From assembly GCA_029255685.2 (NCBI GenBank), contig CM055318.2, positions 34,894,001 through 34,958,000 of the forward strand: a stretch of DNA of 64,000 bases, written 5' to 3'. Origin of the DNA: Silene conica (lineage: Eukaryota; Streptophyta; Magnoliopsida; Caryophyllales; Caryophyllaceae). The notes beneath the pieces were generated by a model. It made no database searches. It had not been told where the DNA came from and saw only the letters and a program-made list of their open reading frames with translations. How positions within the stretch are numbered: the first letter of the stretch is position 1; each line of letters starts with the position of its first letter. Shown piece by piece: positions 10,446 to 22,351 of this stretch. The position numbers and the translations under genes were made by a program.

Positions 10446-11620
10446 TCATACCATTGCTTTTGCAATAGCATGAGCCGATCTATTAATACTATTACATTGA
10501 ACATTATCTAAGAATAAAACAAACCATAAAACTACTAAGACAATTATCATCTCGTAGTAAAAGAGACGACTACAGATAAGCTGGTAAGATGATGTAGATA
10601 GGCCACGGGCAACTCCGTCCAAATTATCATCAATACTAAGAACTTCCATGAGCCAAATAGACGAGCCAGGTGCACTTACGCCACAAGTGCGTAGAAATAA
10701 AGGGGGAAGAACGAGCTGAAAAAGCTTATCTTCAGTGGAGAGGGATCTCCTACACCGTGGTGGTCGACCGCAACAGTCCAAAGACCAACGACCCAAGAAA
10801 GTCAGTAAAGTGATAGAAAAGGCCAGAAATCTCCTCCCGACCAACCTTCCACCAATTACTACCAACATCGCCTTTGAAGGACACATGAGACCCAAAAGAC
10901 AAACAAAAAACATGGTCTCTTTAAAGAGATTTATTAAAACAAAAGATATTATAGTACTAAAGGTCATAAGTTAATAAGGGAGGTAAAACCACCGCCTCTG
11001 ACCCAAACCAATATCACAACCAAAACCCCAAGAGCTGACCCGGGGCACTCCTCAATGACCCCTCACAAACTAGACAAGGAAACCACACTTCGACCGGTCA
11101 ACCAAAACAAGAGTCTCGACAACACAAAACCAAAGACAAACAGAAACAAGAGCACCCACATATCAAACCTCCCAAAGAACAGACCGTAACTGACTCCTAA
11201 AAACAAAGACACATGCATGCAACCCCAAAGAAAACGAGAGTAGACAACCGAACAAAAGACCATCCGGCGGATTACAGACACCTACCAACCAGAACCATTT
11301 CACCGGACAATACCTCCCAGGACCACCAACATACAAACAACCAGACGAACACGCAGGAAACGAGACCGATATATAGGTGGGGGAAATGGGGGGATCACCG
11401 TATCGGACACAAAACCCGACCACGTAAGAGAAAACGATAGAATAAGCTATACTCATTGACACGACTACAGACAAACGACCAGGGGTGGGGGAAGTGGGGG
11501 GATCACCCCTGGGAAGGAAAAAACAACAATGGTGACAGGATAAGGTACCGGAGGGACGACAACGAAAGTAAGGATCAAAACTCAACAAAATGGAAAAACA
11601 AATACACATGAAGAATTTTT
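10446..11620 (-). pseudogene. LINE-like or captured fragment inside the Helitron, unresolved
   Basis: A minus-strand frame of 173 residues (10446-10967) ends in NRSAHAIAKA, which resembles the end of a non-LTR retrotransposon RNase H domain. The bases just upstream look like the 3' tail of a plant LINE (a TTTAATAAATCTCTTTAAAG stretch). Minus-strand frames at 11063-11609 are rich in Phe, Cys and Leu and match nothing I recognise. The segment is more GC-rich than its surroundings, consistent with captured foreign sequence. I cannot assign a function. Confidence 0.3.
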
Positions 11621-12079
11621 TTTTATGTGTAGGAAGAACATACTCCCAAAGATTGCATGCAAGGAGGGTCTAACTAACAAAACCCCCTGACGGACTGAGA
11701 TTGACTACCTGCAGCTTTTACTTTCAAAAAGCTGGATACCACTTCGAGCCAAGGGCCTTTTCTTGGTTGCATGCTCGCCAACTTAAAGCAAACAAAATAC
11801 AGCACCGCTCCCCGATCGGCCGAAGAATCACAGCCCGACTCACGCTTCAAAATCAGACAGAGAGAACTGGGAGACAAGAAAGTAGAGCTCCGATCATCTT
11901 ATATAAAACCAACAACAGTATCGCGCTGCATCCTTGAATCATCATTGGACATTTGGACTGGCTAAATTAATGCATGCAAGTGTGCAGTCCATCAGGACCA
12001 TTCAAAGCAGAAAAAATCAGTAGCTTGCTTCTCATGTTGACAAAATTAGGTCGCCCACAAACACACATTCGTTCGATGC

Positions 12080-12265
12080 TCAACGTCTGCGAGAGAAGGC
12101 TTTATCAAACAGAACTGACAATGGCAGATCTTCCCATTCTTCTAATTCCTCAGTCTTGACCTTGTTTTTCTTGCGTTTCTTTTCAGCAGTCTCCTTGTTT
12201 GAGCTTTGCCTTTTCGGATTCCATTTACCAGTCCACCAAAGGATCAGCGCTGACACGATCGTCAC
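12080..12265 (-). pseudogene. Possible captured exon fragment, unrecognised
   Basis: A 61-residue minus-strand frame with a charged Lys/Glu-rich centre (KETAEKKRKKNKVK, then EELEEWEDLPLS). The composition is protein-like and unlike the surrounding AT-rich sequence. It may be an exon picked up by the Helitron. No family recognised. Confidence 0.25.
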
Positions 12266-12726
12266 AGATGACGATCTAAAACAGAACCAAAACGAGACTA
12301 ACGAAAGGTAAAGATCGATCTTAGTGAAGAGGCGATTAATAAAACAAACAGAAGGTAATTTAAGGAGTGCATTTTCCGCCGAAGTCGGGCCAAGGAAAGA
12401 CCCAAACTCCGGCGAAAGACCGGGCAGAAAAAAGGGGGGAGTGATCGGTGAGGGAGAGACAGCAGCTACAAGGGTAATTTAATTGGGTTTTTGTAGAGAG
12501 AGAAAGAGGAGAGAAGGCAGAGCTTTTTTTGATCTTCGACTATGAATTGGAATACGAACTCCATACTTGAGGTCACTAATAGTAAGAAATTTAAGGTAGG
12601 GTATATAAAAGACGTAGTTAGACTCCAGTATATGGAAAATACAAAGTTTATCCAGTATATGGAAAATACACTCACAGTGGTTGTAGAATCGAAAACTCTT
12701 AATTATAGAATCAAATATTCGTAATT

Positions 12727-13130
12727 GTTATTTGACTGAATCACGTTTTTAGCCTCTAAATAATTATCTTAAGTATTGTTGCCTAATTTGTAAGGTTTTG
12801 ATTAAATATAAAATCAAATATTATATTAATTGTGGAATATTTAGGTCAAACGGAATAATTTTGTTATTTGACTGAATCACGTTTTTAGCATCAGAATAAT
12901 TATCTTAAGTATTGTTACCTATTTTCACGGTTTTGATTAAATATAGAATCAAATATTATTAATTGTAAAATATTTAGGTCAAAAGGAATAATTTTGTTAT
13001 TTGACTGAATCACGTTTTTAGCATCAGAATAATTATCTTAAGTATTGTTACCTAATTTCACGGTTTTGATTAAATATAGAATCAAATATTATTAATTGTA
13101 GAATATTTAGGTCTAAAGGAATAATTGTGA
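12727..13130. repeat. Three-copy tandem repeat, unit about 135 bases
   Basis: The motif TTATTTGACTGAATCACG occurs at 12728, 12863 and 12998, each followed by AGAATAATTATCTTAAGTAT-like sequence and TTTAGGTCAAA. It sits next to the proposed Helitron 5' end, a usual place for such repeats. Confidence 0.75.
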
Positions 13131-13385
13131 GATTTGAATGATTCACGGTATTTAATTGTAGAATATTTAATTATCTTAAATCTGACTTGGCAAGTTTAAA
13201 AGCTTTTGATTGGTTGACGAAAATTTAATTTGTGAGGGTGATTGGGTGAATGTGAGGGCTTGAAAGAGTGAACGCTAAAACGATATTGCGCCACGTAGGC
13301 AAATTTACATCGTTTTGTAGTATATATGATAGATGATGTTTATTTAATAAAAAAATGTATACATATTAAGTCTCTACTGAGTTGT

Positions 13386-13956
13386 TTATTTAATTGAAAA
13401 AAAACAGGTTTTGACAAAATTACCAAATGTGATGGTGCTGAATGGAGTTGTGGGTGTTGAGCTGGAATGTTTTTTCTCAATCCTACTATGAGATAACATA
13501 AGCTTCCTCTTCCACCTTGCTAACTTAGTTGCCTCCTGCAGTTGGGTTAAGACACTATACTGTCCCGTGACAACTTGGACATTTCGATTAGATCTCTTTA
13601 GAGACAATTTATGTTTCCGTTGTTTCCTTGATGTTTGGGCAATGAGGTATTCGTTTACACCCTTTCCAACTGAAAATCTATAATACATTTCCATCATAAA
13701 CATTTGGATTATAAAACGGACAATAGTTGTAAGCTGAATTTTTGTTTAAAGGGGAAAAAGAAAATTACCATTCCAATAATTGCTTATAGAGGCCGCCATC
13801 AGTTTGTTTTTCGCCTGATCTGGAACAAATTTAAAATATTGTGTATAATCAATTACTTTGACATCATTTGTCTTTAAAATAATTATTGAATTTCACACAA
13901 AGATAACGTAAAAACATTAATGTGCAAGATTTGTTTTTCAAAATTAAAACAAATCC
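13386..13956 (-). pseudogene. 3' part of an unrecognised gene with repeated exons
   Basis: On the minus strand a possible exon (about 13790-13835) runs from a CCAG acceptor to a G|GTAATT donor. It is followed by a 105-residue frame (13386-13703) that is Lys/Arg/Ser-rich (SRKQRKHKLSLKRSNRN) and ends in a stop. Copia element A is inserted at 13957; the upstream exons continue beyond it at 22352. No domain recognised. It may be a degenerate host gene or a fragment carried by the flanking Helitron-like units. Confidence 0.4.
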
Positions 13957-15101
13957 TGTTAGGTTCATATACCTAATTAGTCATACTATTTTATTTATCT
14001 TTATAAATAGAAGATCTTATGCATGCTTAACAAAATGTGTGTCGAGATATAAGAGAAATATTAGTTCCCTTACATTGATAATCTCGGCTATTTTAGGGCA
14101 CAAGTGAAGTCACCTTCTTCACTTGTTCTTGAGCTTAAAACACGGATGATCCTCCTTGAACCTTCAAAGAGATGATGGCCTCCAAGAGATGAACACCAAG
14201 ACACACTAACTCTCAATGTTTGTATGTTATTTTGCTAGAATGAACACACAAAATTACTAGATAGAAGGAGGTACACGGCTAGGGTTTTGTAAGAAAGGAA
14301 TTATTTTTCTTTCTTTTCTTTTGTTCTCACTTAACAACCAAAACCCTAAAAATTGTATGAATGAATTAGTAAGGAACAAAACTCTCTCTTTTGTTGCCTC
14401 TTTTGGTTCGGCCGAGAGGGAGGTGATAGTGCCCAATGGGTTGGCTCTCAATCCTCTCAAATGTCTCAAGCATGCCTCAAGGAATAAATGCTTTGTCCTC
14501 CTAATGTTCCTATTACATCCAATGTAATATTGTAAATGTATGTGTGTGTATGAGGGACATATCACACGGTCCACATGACCAAAACGAATCCAATCCGTGA
14601 CATTAGTTAGGACAATATAATTTACGTAGCTTAACATTTTAAACTCTTTATCGTAAATTAATAATTAAATAATTACATATAGTTATTTAATCGCATTTCA
14701 TAGCTACAACAATTGTAGTTAATTCATTCATCAACTTTATGTTTCATAAACATGTAAATTTTAGTAATAATATTTCAATCACTAAAATGATTTATAATCT
14801 TATTATAAATTATCTCCTTATTTTATTCACAATCTAGAAATGAATCAACTCGTATCAATATACAGTTGTTACATTTAATATTGAGATAGCTGTCCTAAAG
14901 GTGTGACCTAAAGGGATCAATTGGTCACCACCGTCATTACGACAGTAATGTCAAACTCTAGCAAGCCAATCATTACCGATTAATGTTGACCAGTTGACTT
15001 ATGATAAGAATCATCCCATGAATATTCTTTCATAGAGATTTGTCAATTTAATTAACATAATTGACGTGATCACATTATTGTCGAGGACACTTACTCCAAC
15101 A
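13957..15101 (-). repeat. 3' LTR of element A
   Basis: Starts TGTTAGG and ends CCAACA on the plus strand. A 126-residue minus-strand frame inside (14257-14637) also occurs in the other LTR; it has no recognisable domain and is probably incidental. Confidence 0.95.
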
Positions 15102-15894
15102 ATCTCCCACTTGTCCTCACAAGTGTGGATCATCGATTCTCTTGTTCTATTACATTATCTCCCACTCAATGCAAGGTGTCTTGCAGGTCGTACTTGCACG
15201 TGATCAAATCAATAGTGGTTTTTCTCGATATGGAGTGTAACTGATAGACCGGAATTATCTACCATAGATAGTCTCCGAGCGTGGCCACGCATTTCCAGTT
15301 CACTACTCCTCGAGTGGCCTTGAGATATAAGATAACCCTGACAAGGGGTAGAACAATTTCTTTCCAACTGTTCTCCTTGGCCAACATCATCCATTGTGAC
15401 CCAAAATATATCCATTTGACCCCTTTTACGGAAGATCGTAGAATATAAATCAAAGTCATTCTGAATAACGTCACCTCTAGAGCAACCAGTCTCTAGTCAA
15501 AGAATCGACTCATAAGAATATAAATAGCAGCTCTTGCCACGACCAGGCTCCATTGAATTCTAAAGAACTCTATAAGCGGTCACTGCCCGACACAAATGTA
15601 CTTTACAGTTTGTCTATATGATCGACTAGTCATCCCTTATGACTCTATGGTGTAAGAACTCACCATCAATCGCATCATAATCTAGTCACTTCGAGACGTC
15701 ACCTCATATAAGTGACTAGGGGCAATACTAAGTTAATCCAGTTCACTTGTACAGGGTTCAACAATTGTCCTACAATCCTGTTGGATTTAACAAAGTATAT
15801 AAAATAAACAAGTTGTATAAAACTTTAAATGATGAACGAGATTATCTTATATGAACGTAAAAACAACATTTTTCATTTCATATCGAATAATCGG
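15102..15894 (-). other. 3' untranslated region and polypurine tract of element A
   Basis: The minus strand ends CAAGTGGGAGAT just before the 3' LTR, a clear polypurine tract. The stretch 15180-15800 closely matches element B at 46400-47085 (shared blocks include GGCCACGC, GGTAGATAATTCCGGT and GTTAATCCAGTTCACTTGTA on the plus strand here), so the non-coding 3' end is conserved between families. Confidence 0.85.
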
Positions 15895-18800
15895 TTACAC
15901 ATTGGGAAAACTCTTAAGACCCATAGAACGAGCATGAGAATCATGCTTAGCTTGCGACAAGGGTTTGGTTAAAGGATCAGCCACATTATCGTCTGTCCCA
16001 ACCTTACATATCGCTATTTCTTTCCTATCAATGAAATCCCGAATTACATGATATTTTCTTGGTACATGTCTAGACTTATTACTAGACTTAGGCTCCTTAG
16101 CCTGAAAGACAACACTACTGTTATCACAGTACAGGGTGATAGGATCTTCAGCATTTGGAACTACCCTTAGTCCCTCGACAAATTGCCTTATCCATACTGC
16201 CTCCTTAGCAGCCTCTGATGCTGCAATGTACTCTGCTTCCATTGTACAATCCGCAACGACTGGTTCTTTGAAGCTCTTCCAACTAATGGCACCACCATTC
16301 AAGATAAAGACAAATCCAGCCTGGGATTTAAAATCGTCTTTATCTGTTTGGAAGCTTGCATCTGTGTAACCCTTTACAAACAAATCTTCTTCCCCTCCAA
16401 ACACTAAGTATGAATCCTTAGTTCTTCTCAAGTACTTAAGGATGTTCTTGACTGCAATCCAGTGACTTTCACCTGGATTTGCTTGATATCTACTAGTCAT
16501 GCTCAAAGCATACGAGACATCAGGACGAGTGCATATCATGGCGTACATGATAGATCCCACGGCGGAAGCATAAGGGATCATTTTCATGCGTTCAACATCC
16601 TTGGGCTCTGTGGGTGATTGAGACTTTCTCAATATAATGCCACTTCCCATGGGGATAAACCCTTTCTTGGAATTTCCCATGCTGAACCGTCGAAGAATCT
16701 TATCGATATAAGGTTCTTGACTTAGTGCCAATATCCTCTTGGATCTATCTCTATAGATCCGGATACCTAATATGCATTGTGCATTTCCTAGATCTTTCAT
16801 CTGAAAATGGTTACCTAACCATCCTTTCACTGATGAAAGCATTGGAACATCATTTCCAATGAGTAGTATGTCATCCACATACAAGATTAGGAATACAACA
16901 TTGCTCCCACTGAATTTCATATATAGACAAGGTTCCTCGACACTTCGAGTGAAACCATTTTCTTTTATGACTTCATTGAAGCGATGATTCCAACTCCTCG
17001 ATGCTTGCTTAAGACCATAGATGGATCTCTTAAGCTTGCATACCTTGTTAGGATTTTTAGGATCTTCAAAACCCTCAGGTTGTATCATATACACGTCCTC
17101 CTTTAAATGCCCATTTAAGAAGGCGGTTTTGACATCCATTTGCCACACTTCATAGTCATGAAATGCGGCAATCGCTAACATTATCCTAATGGATCTTAGC
17201 ATGGCTACCGGAGCAAAGGTTTCATCATAATGAAGACCTTGGACTTGGGAAAAACCCTTAGCTACTAGCCTAGCTTTATAGACATCATCATGTCCTTCTA
17301 TGCCATTCTTCACCTTGAAGATCCACTTGCATTGGAGAGGTCTCATCTCCTTAGTCAAGTCTACCAAGTCCCACACTTGGTTTTGATGCATAGAATCCAT
17401 CTCGGATACCATGGCCTCATGCCATTTGATGGAGTCGGGACTAGAGATTGCAGCTTTGTAAGTGGTAGGCTCGTCACTTTCCAAAAGTAAAACGTCTAGG
17501 CTACCATCTTCCTCAATCAGTCCAACATACCTATCAGGTTGATGTGGGACCCTACTCGACCTCCTGGGTGGAATAGGTACCGAAGTGGATGAAGAAGGAA
17601 CATCTTCATCTGTCTCAGCTTCAGTTTGTGGCTCTTGAACTTCTCGAACTTCATTAAGTTCAAAATTTATCCCACTCTGTCTCTTAGAAATAAACTCCTT
17701 TTCTAAGAAGACAGCCTCAGAAGACACAAACACTTTGTTTTCTTGAGGTTTGTAGAAGTGGTAGCCACGTGAGGTGGGTTGATAACCAACAAATATGCAT
17801 TTTTCGGATCTTGGTGCGAGTTTGTCATCATTTTTAGATTTGACATAAGCATCGCACCCCCATATCTTCATATAGGATAAGTTAGGAACTTTTCCTTTCC
17901 ACATCTCATATGGAGTCTTATCGGTCGCTTTCGTTGGACTATTGTTCAACGATTTGATGGCGGTGAGGATCGCAAATCCCCAAAATGAATTGGGTAAATT
18001 AGTTTGGCTTATCATTGATCGGACCATATCCAATAAGGTTCGATTCCTCCTTTCTGCCACACCATTAAGTTGTGGTGTTCCTGGAGGTGAAAGTTGTGAC
18101 ACAATGCCACACTCCTTTAGATGTGAATCAAATTCATTGCTAAGATATTCTCCACCACGATCGGATCGTAATGTTTTAATCTTCCTGTCGAGTTGGTTCT
18201 CTACTTCATTCTGAAATTCTTTAAATTTCGTAAAAGCTTCACTCTTATGCTTTATTAAGTAGATATACCCATACCTACTTAAATCATCGGTGAAGGTGAT
18301 GAAATAGTCATAATTGCCCCTAGCGGTGATTGATAGTGGTCCGCATACATCCGTATGTATTAGTCCCAATAACTCACTGGCTCGTGTCCCTTTACCACTA
18401 AAGGGGTTACGAGTCATCTTTCCTAGAAGGCAAGCTTCGCATGTACCATAAGATTCATATTCGAATGGTTTAATTATGTTGGTCTTTACCAATCTTTTAA
18501 TGCGATTTTCATTTATGTGACCAAGTCGACAATGCCAAACATATGATTCATTTGGATCACTTGTTTTAATCCTTTTGTTATTAACGTTGTAGACATTATT
18601 AGACGAGTCGGAAGTTTCCAAAACATAGATTCCATTAATAGAATTGGCACGGCCAACTACCATGTCATTCTTAGATATTATACAACAATTGTCTTTAATG
18701 GAAAAATTATATCCCTCAATGTCTAACATTGCAACAGAAATAATGTTTTTGGAAAGAGACGGTACAAAATAACAATTATTAAGTTTTAGCTCATATCCAC

Positions 18801-19410
18801 TCGTCAAGGCAAGAGTGCAAGTTCCTTTAGAAGTGGCCGCTACCCGAGCTCCATTTCCAAGTCGGAGATCCATATCACCCTTGTCCACCTTCTCCACTTC
18901 TCTTAAACCCTGCAAACGATTACAAAGGTGAGAACCACATCCGGTATCCAATACCCATGATGTGTTGGATGTAAAATTTATGTCAATAACAAAAATTTCA
19001 GATTTGGAATTACCTAACGGAATCACAAGACCTTCTTGGATATGACGTAAGTACTTGGGGCAATTCCTCCTCCAATGGCCCATGACACTACAATAGTGGC
19101 ATCGCCCTTTCTCTAACTTTCTCTTCTTCTTCTTATTCTTTGCAAGACTTTTCTTGCTAGAACTTCCACTAGCTTCATCATAAGCTCTTTCCTTCAAGTA
19201 TAAGGCGTCCAATTCTTCATTTAGCTCATCTAAATAAGCCGTGTCAAGAAATGGACCTTTGGGAGGTGGGAGAGAAGAAATGAAGTTAATACTGCCATCC
19301 GGACCCGTTCCGAAAAGAACTTCTCTAGTAGTATCAATGTTGTTTTGGTTGCAAATATCGTCGAAAACATTGTGACAAGAATCAATAGTGATAGGGTTGA
19401 ATGAATCCAT
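15895..19410 (-). CDS. Copia polyprotein of element A (zinc knuckle, protease, integrase, RT, RNase H)
   Basis: An open frame of 1171 residues without stop or frameshift. Zinc knuckle CHYCSVMGHWRRNC (104-117); protease DTG (155-157); integrase zinc finger H293/H298 with C324/C327 and catalytic D354, D417, E453 (DD35E spacing); reverse transcriptase YVDD (844-847); RNase H D1017, E1058, D1096. It would cut, reverse-transcribe and integrate element cDNA. The odd part is the N-terminus: the knuckle starts at residue 104, against 230 in the Gag of element B, and no capsid-type domain is visible, although the ATG-to-leader distance is about the same in both (625 and 648 bases). Element A therefore seems to have a complete Pol but a shortened Gag, and may need capsid from elsewhere. 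Confidence 0.93.
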   Translation of the reverse strand: MDSFNPITIDSCHNVFDDICNQNNIDTTREVLFGTGPDGSINFISSLPPPKGPFLDTAYLDELNEELDALYLKERAYDEASGSSSKKSLAKNKKKKRKLEKGRCHYCSVMGHWRRNCPKYLRHIQEGLVIPLGNSKSEIFVIDINFTSNTSWVLDTGCGSHLCNRLQGLREVEKVDKGDMDLRLGNGARVAATSKGTCTLALTSGYELKLNNCYFVPSLSKNIISVAMLDIEGYNFSIKDNCCIISKNDMVVGRANSINGIYVLETSDSSNNVYNVNNKRIKTSDPNESYVWHCRLGHINENRIKRLVKTNIIKPFEYESYGTCEACLLGKMTRNPFSGKGTRASELLGLIHTDVCGPLSITARGNYDYFITFTDDLSRYGYIYLIKHKSEAFTKFKEFQNEVENQLDRKIKTLRSDRGGEYLSNEFDSHLKECGIVSQLSPPGTPQLNGVAERRNRTLLDMVRSMISQTNLPNSFWGFAILTAIKSLNNSPTKATDKTPYEMWKGKVPNLSYMKIWGCDAYVKSKNDDKLAPRSEKCIFVGYQPTSRGYHFYKPQENKVFVSSEAVFLEKEFISKRQSGINFELNEVREVQEPQTEAETDEDVPSSSTSVPIPPRRSSRVPHQPDRYVGLIEEDGSLDVLLLESDEPTTYKAAISSPDSIKWHEAMVSEMDSMHQNQVWDLVDLTKEMRPLQCKWIFKVKNGIEGHDDVYKARLVAKGFSQVQGLHYDETFAPVAMLRSIRIMLAIAAFHDYEVWQMDVKTAFLNGHLKEDVYMIQPEGFEDPKNPNKVCKLKRSIYGLKQASRSWNHRFNEVIKENGFTRSVEEPCLYMKFSGSNVVFLILYVDDILLIGNDVPMLSSVKGWLGNHFQMKDLGNAQCILGIRIYRDRSKRILALSQEPYIDKILRRFSMGNSKKGFIPMGSGIILRKSQSPTEPKDVERMKMIPYASAVGSIMYAMICTRPDVSYALSMTSRYQANPGESHWIAVKNILKYLRRTKDSYLVFGGEEDLFVKGYTDASFQTDKDDFKSQAGFVFILNGGAISWKSFKEPVVADCTMEAEYIAASEAAKEAVWIRQFVEGLRVVPNAEDPITLYCDNSSVVFQAKEPKSSNKSRHVPRKYHVIRDFIDRKEIAICKVGTDDNVADPLTKPLSQAKHDSHARSMGLKSFPNV

Positions 19411-20034
19411 TGCGATAAAATAACTACAAAAACGGAAACGAAGGAAAATTAACGTTCATCATTTTAATACTTGTTAAACATTTTAAACAAGTTAAGTATT
19501 TACTTAACGATCTCTTACACAATTAAGTAAATAAACCCGAGACCCAAACCCATACTAATCCGGGCACGGTGTAGCCGATTCAACCCGTATAAGTATAATT
19601 TGGTGGATTAACCCTTTAATCGGTTCTACTCTTAGAACTCTCGGTCGACAATTTTCTTAAAATTATCTTTAGCCCGAACTTATTGCAACTACGGTTACGA
19701 ATACTTTCGTTGAGATCGACCAAATTTCAAGGTGTAATCGTCATTACCCCACTTACCCAACGTGACAATTTTAGTACCCCGGTTTAGCCGAGCCTACATA
19801 TTTGTGAAGAAGGGATTCATGGGTCCATACTCTTTGGTAAGGCTATGTCTCAATATTTTAAACGTAAGAGATCTTATCAATTATTATTTATCTCCTTTTA
19901 AGTGAACTAATTAGGTGAATTATCGATAATAAAATGATATGTTGAAGACCCAATACTCGATATGCATGACATGTTAATGGCGATTTGGCTATGCATGCAA
20001 CATATTAAAACAAAATAAAGCAAACGATAAATTC

Positions 20035-20342
20035 CTAGTATGGCCTTATCCTAGAAAAGAAATAACAAGAGTACAATTCGGAAATCAACTCCTTTGGTCC
20101 CTTGAACTTGACGCGGCACGCAAATCGAGGCAAGCACCGTCTTGATCGGAACTCCTTTCCGAATGGCACCGTCTTCAAGGTTCTCCGGAAATTACAAATA
20201 TTACAACTTTTCTAGTCTACTTTATACATTATAAAATAGAAATAAATTACAATTGGGTGATACGAGATCACAAAATTTACAACCGAATCGGTAACCCCTT
20301 ACATTACGGGAAATACCGATTTAAAAACTAAGGCCATACTAG
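20035..20342 (-). promoter_or_regulatory. Conserved leader block with closing inverted repeat (element A)
   Basis: In the 5' untranslated leader a perfect 14-base inverted repeat, CTAGTATGGCCTTA (20035-20048) and TAAGGCCATACTAG (20329-20342), encloses 280 bases. The enclosed sequence is highly similar to element B 42745-43056, including TTGAAGACGGTGCCAT and AAGGGACCAAAGGAGTTG (as transcribed). It has no coding frame. A structured RNA such as a packaging or dimerisation signal is an inference. Confidence 0.6.
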
Positions 20343-21190
20343 AATAATTACAAGATTCAAAATAATGCAATATAATATGACATTCATAAGGAAAAACGCA
20401 GCAATATATATATGTTATGAATATGTTCATTTTAATGCCAAATCGCCTTAATAACTTATTATGTCGAAATTAACCCGGTTTTATGAGATTTTAGCATTTT
20501 TAACTCCTTTAAAATGCATAAATTAAAACATAAACAACTTATGTTCTAAATAATATCCTAACACATTTTAGGATTCAAAATTAGTCATAAATAATTTTGA
20601 CAATAATTAACATTTTAATTATATTAACATTGTTCATTTTGCCTTAAAATGCATAACATTTACGAATTAAATCCAAACAAATATCAAAATTCGAAATTTT
20701 GGATTTTTATTTTCACAAACATTCTGAAAATATTACTTTAATATTTATAATGTAAAAATTTTTGGTCATCCAATTCGAAATTTAACTCGAAATATCATAT
20801 ATTAATGGCCAAAATTACCTCTTAATACGGTTTTGACAATAAAATCGTAAAACATGCTATACAAAATCATATTGTACCAAATTTTACATACATTAAGTAA
20901 AAAAAGCATGTGAGGTCGTGTGAAAATTTCAAGGCTAGAAACATTTTCTTTCTAATTTAATCATTTAACTCGATTTTGTCATAAAAATGCATGTTAAACG
21001 ATTTAAATTTATATAATGAACAATATATTAAATCTCATAAATTATCAATATAACCTAAAACATTTTAGGACCAGATTTATCTTACATGCCAAAATGTCGA
21101 GTGGAAATATGAGTCTTTAAATATATATAGTTTTGTTTATAAGTCTCATAACTCGGAAAAACTAAAAACCGATTAAGCATGCAACGACGA

Positions 21191-21204
21191 GAGCTCTGAT
21201 ACCA
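21191..21204 (-). other. Primer-binding site of element A
   Basis: Minus strand TGGTATCAGAGCTC, two bases inside the 5' LTR; the first 12 bases match the 3' end of initiator tRNA-Met, the normal Copia primer. Confidence 0.9.
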
Positions 21205-21206
21205 AT

Positions 21207-22351
21207 TGTTAGGTTCATATACCTAATTAGTCATACTATTTTATTTATCTTTATAAATAGAAGATCTTATGCATGCTTAACAAAATGTGTGTCGAGATAT
21301 AAGAGAAATATTAGTTCCCTTACATTGATAATCTCGGCTATTTTAGGGCACAAGTGAAGTCACCTTCTTCACTTGTTCTTGAGCTTAAAACACGGATGAT
21401 CCTCCTTGAACCTTCAAAGAGATGATGGCCTCCAAGAGATGAACACCAAGACACACTAACTCTCAATGTTTGTATGTTATTTTGCTAGAATGAACACACA
21501 AAATTACTAGATAGAAGGAGGTACACGGCTAGGGTTTTGTAAGAAAGGAATTATTTTTCTTTCTTTTCTTTTGTTCTCACTTAACAACCAAAACCCTAAA
21601 AATTGTATGAATGAATGAGTAAGGAACAAAACTCTCTCTTTTGTTGCCTCTTTTGGTTCGGCCGAGAGGGAGGTGAGAGTGCCCGATGGGTTGGCTCTCA
21701 ATCCTCTCAAATGTCTCAAGCATGCCTCAAGGAATAAATGCTTTGTCCTCCTAATGTTCCTATTACATCCAATGTAATATTGTAAATGTATGTGTGTGTA
21801 TGAGGGACATATCACACGGTCCACATGACCAAAACGAATCCAATCCGTGACATTAGTTAAGACAATATAATTTACGTAGCTTAACATTTTAAACTCTTTA
21901 TCGTAAATTAATAATTAAATAATTACATATAGTTATTTAATCGCATTTCATAGCTACAACAATTGTAGTTAATTCATTCATCAACTTTATGTTTCATAAA
22001 CATGTAAATTTTAGTAATAATATTTCAATCACTAAAATGATTTATAATCTTATTATAAATTATCTCCTTATTTTATTCACAATCTAGAAATGAATCAACT
22101 CGTATCAATATACAGTTGTTACATTTAATATTGAGATAGCTGTCCTAAAGGTGTGAGCTAAAGGGATCAACTGGTCACCACCGTCATTACGACAGTAATG
22201 TCAAACTCTAGCAAGCCAATCATTACCGATTAATGTTGACCAGTTGACTTATGATAAGAATCATCCCATGAATATTCTTTCATAGAGATTTGTCAATTTA
22301 ATTAACATAATTGACGTGATCACATTATTGTCGAGGACACTTACTCCAACA
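21207..22351 (-). repeat. 5' LTR of element A
   Basis: 1145 bases, same borders as the LTR at 13957-15101, about six differences by eye (for example GAATGAATGAG for GAATGAATTAG, GTGAGCTAAAG for GTGACCTAAAG). It should contain the element promoter. Confidence 0.95.

Larger units (their letters stand above)
9606..13333 (-). mobile_element. Candidate non-autonomous Helitron
   Basis: On the minus strand the left end reads CCCGTGATTTTTCACGGG (a GC-rich hairpin), about ten bases, then CTAG followed by T: the standard Helitron 3' end. At the other side the minus strand starts TCTATCATATATACTAC at 13333 (or TCATATATAC at 13329), preceded by A. No TSD is expected and none is seen. The interior carries no recognised Rep/helicase. 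It holds LINE-like and unrecognised fragments (10446-12550) and a tandem repeat. The stretch at 24590-24710 resembles its 5' end. The 3' end is well supported, the 5' end less so. Confidence 0.55.
13957..22351 (-). mobile_element. Complete Copia LTR retrotransposon (element A)
   Basis: Two 1145-base LTRs, a tRNA-iMet-type PBS, one polyprotein frame, a polypurine tract and a 5-base duplication AATCC (13952-13956 and 22352-22356). By eye the LTRs differ at about six sites, roughly 0.5 percent, so the insertion is recent. It lies in the repeated-exon array: joining 13956 to 22357 restores that array. The lineage looks Tork/Angela-like from the polymerase. It shares leader and 3' untranslated sequence with element B. 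Confidence 0.95.

Noticed and set aside
11163..11609. 148-residue minus-strand frame
   Set aside because: Cys/Phe/Pro-rich, no motif, in a region of overlapping long frames on both strands caused by higher GC content.
14257..14637. 126-residue frame on the minus strand, repeated at 21507-21887
   Set aside because: It lies in the LTRs of element A, has no recognisable domain and occurs twice only because the LTR does.
15895..19410. Element A polyprotein considered as an endogenous pararetrovirus
   Set aside because: Domain order (integrase before RT), PBS, LTRs and a 5-base duplication are those of Ty1/Copia.
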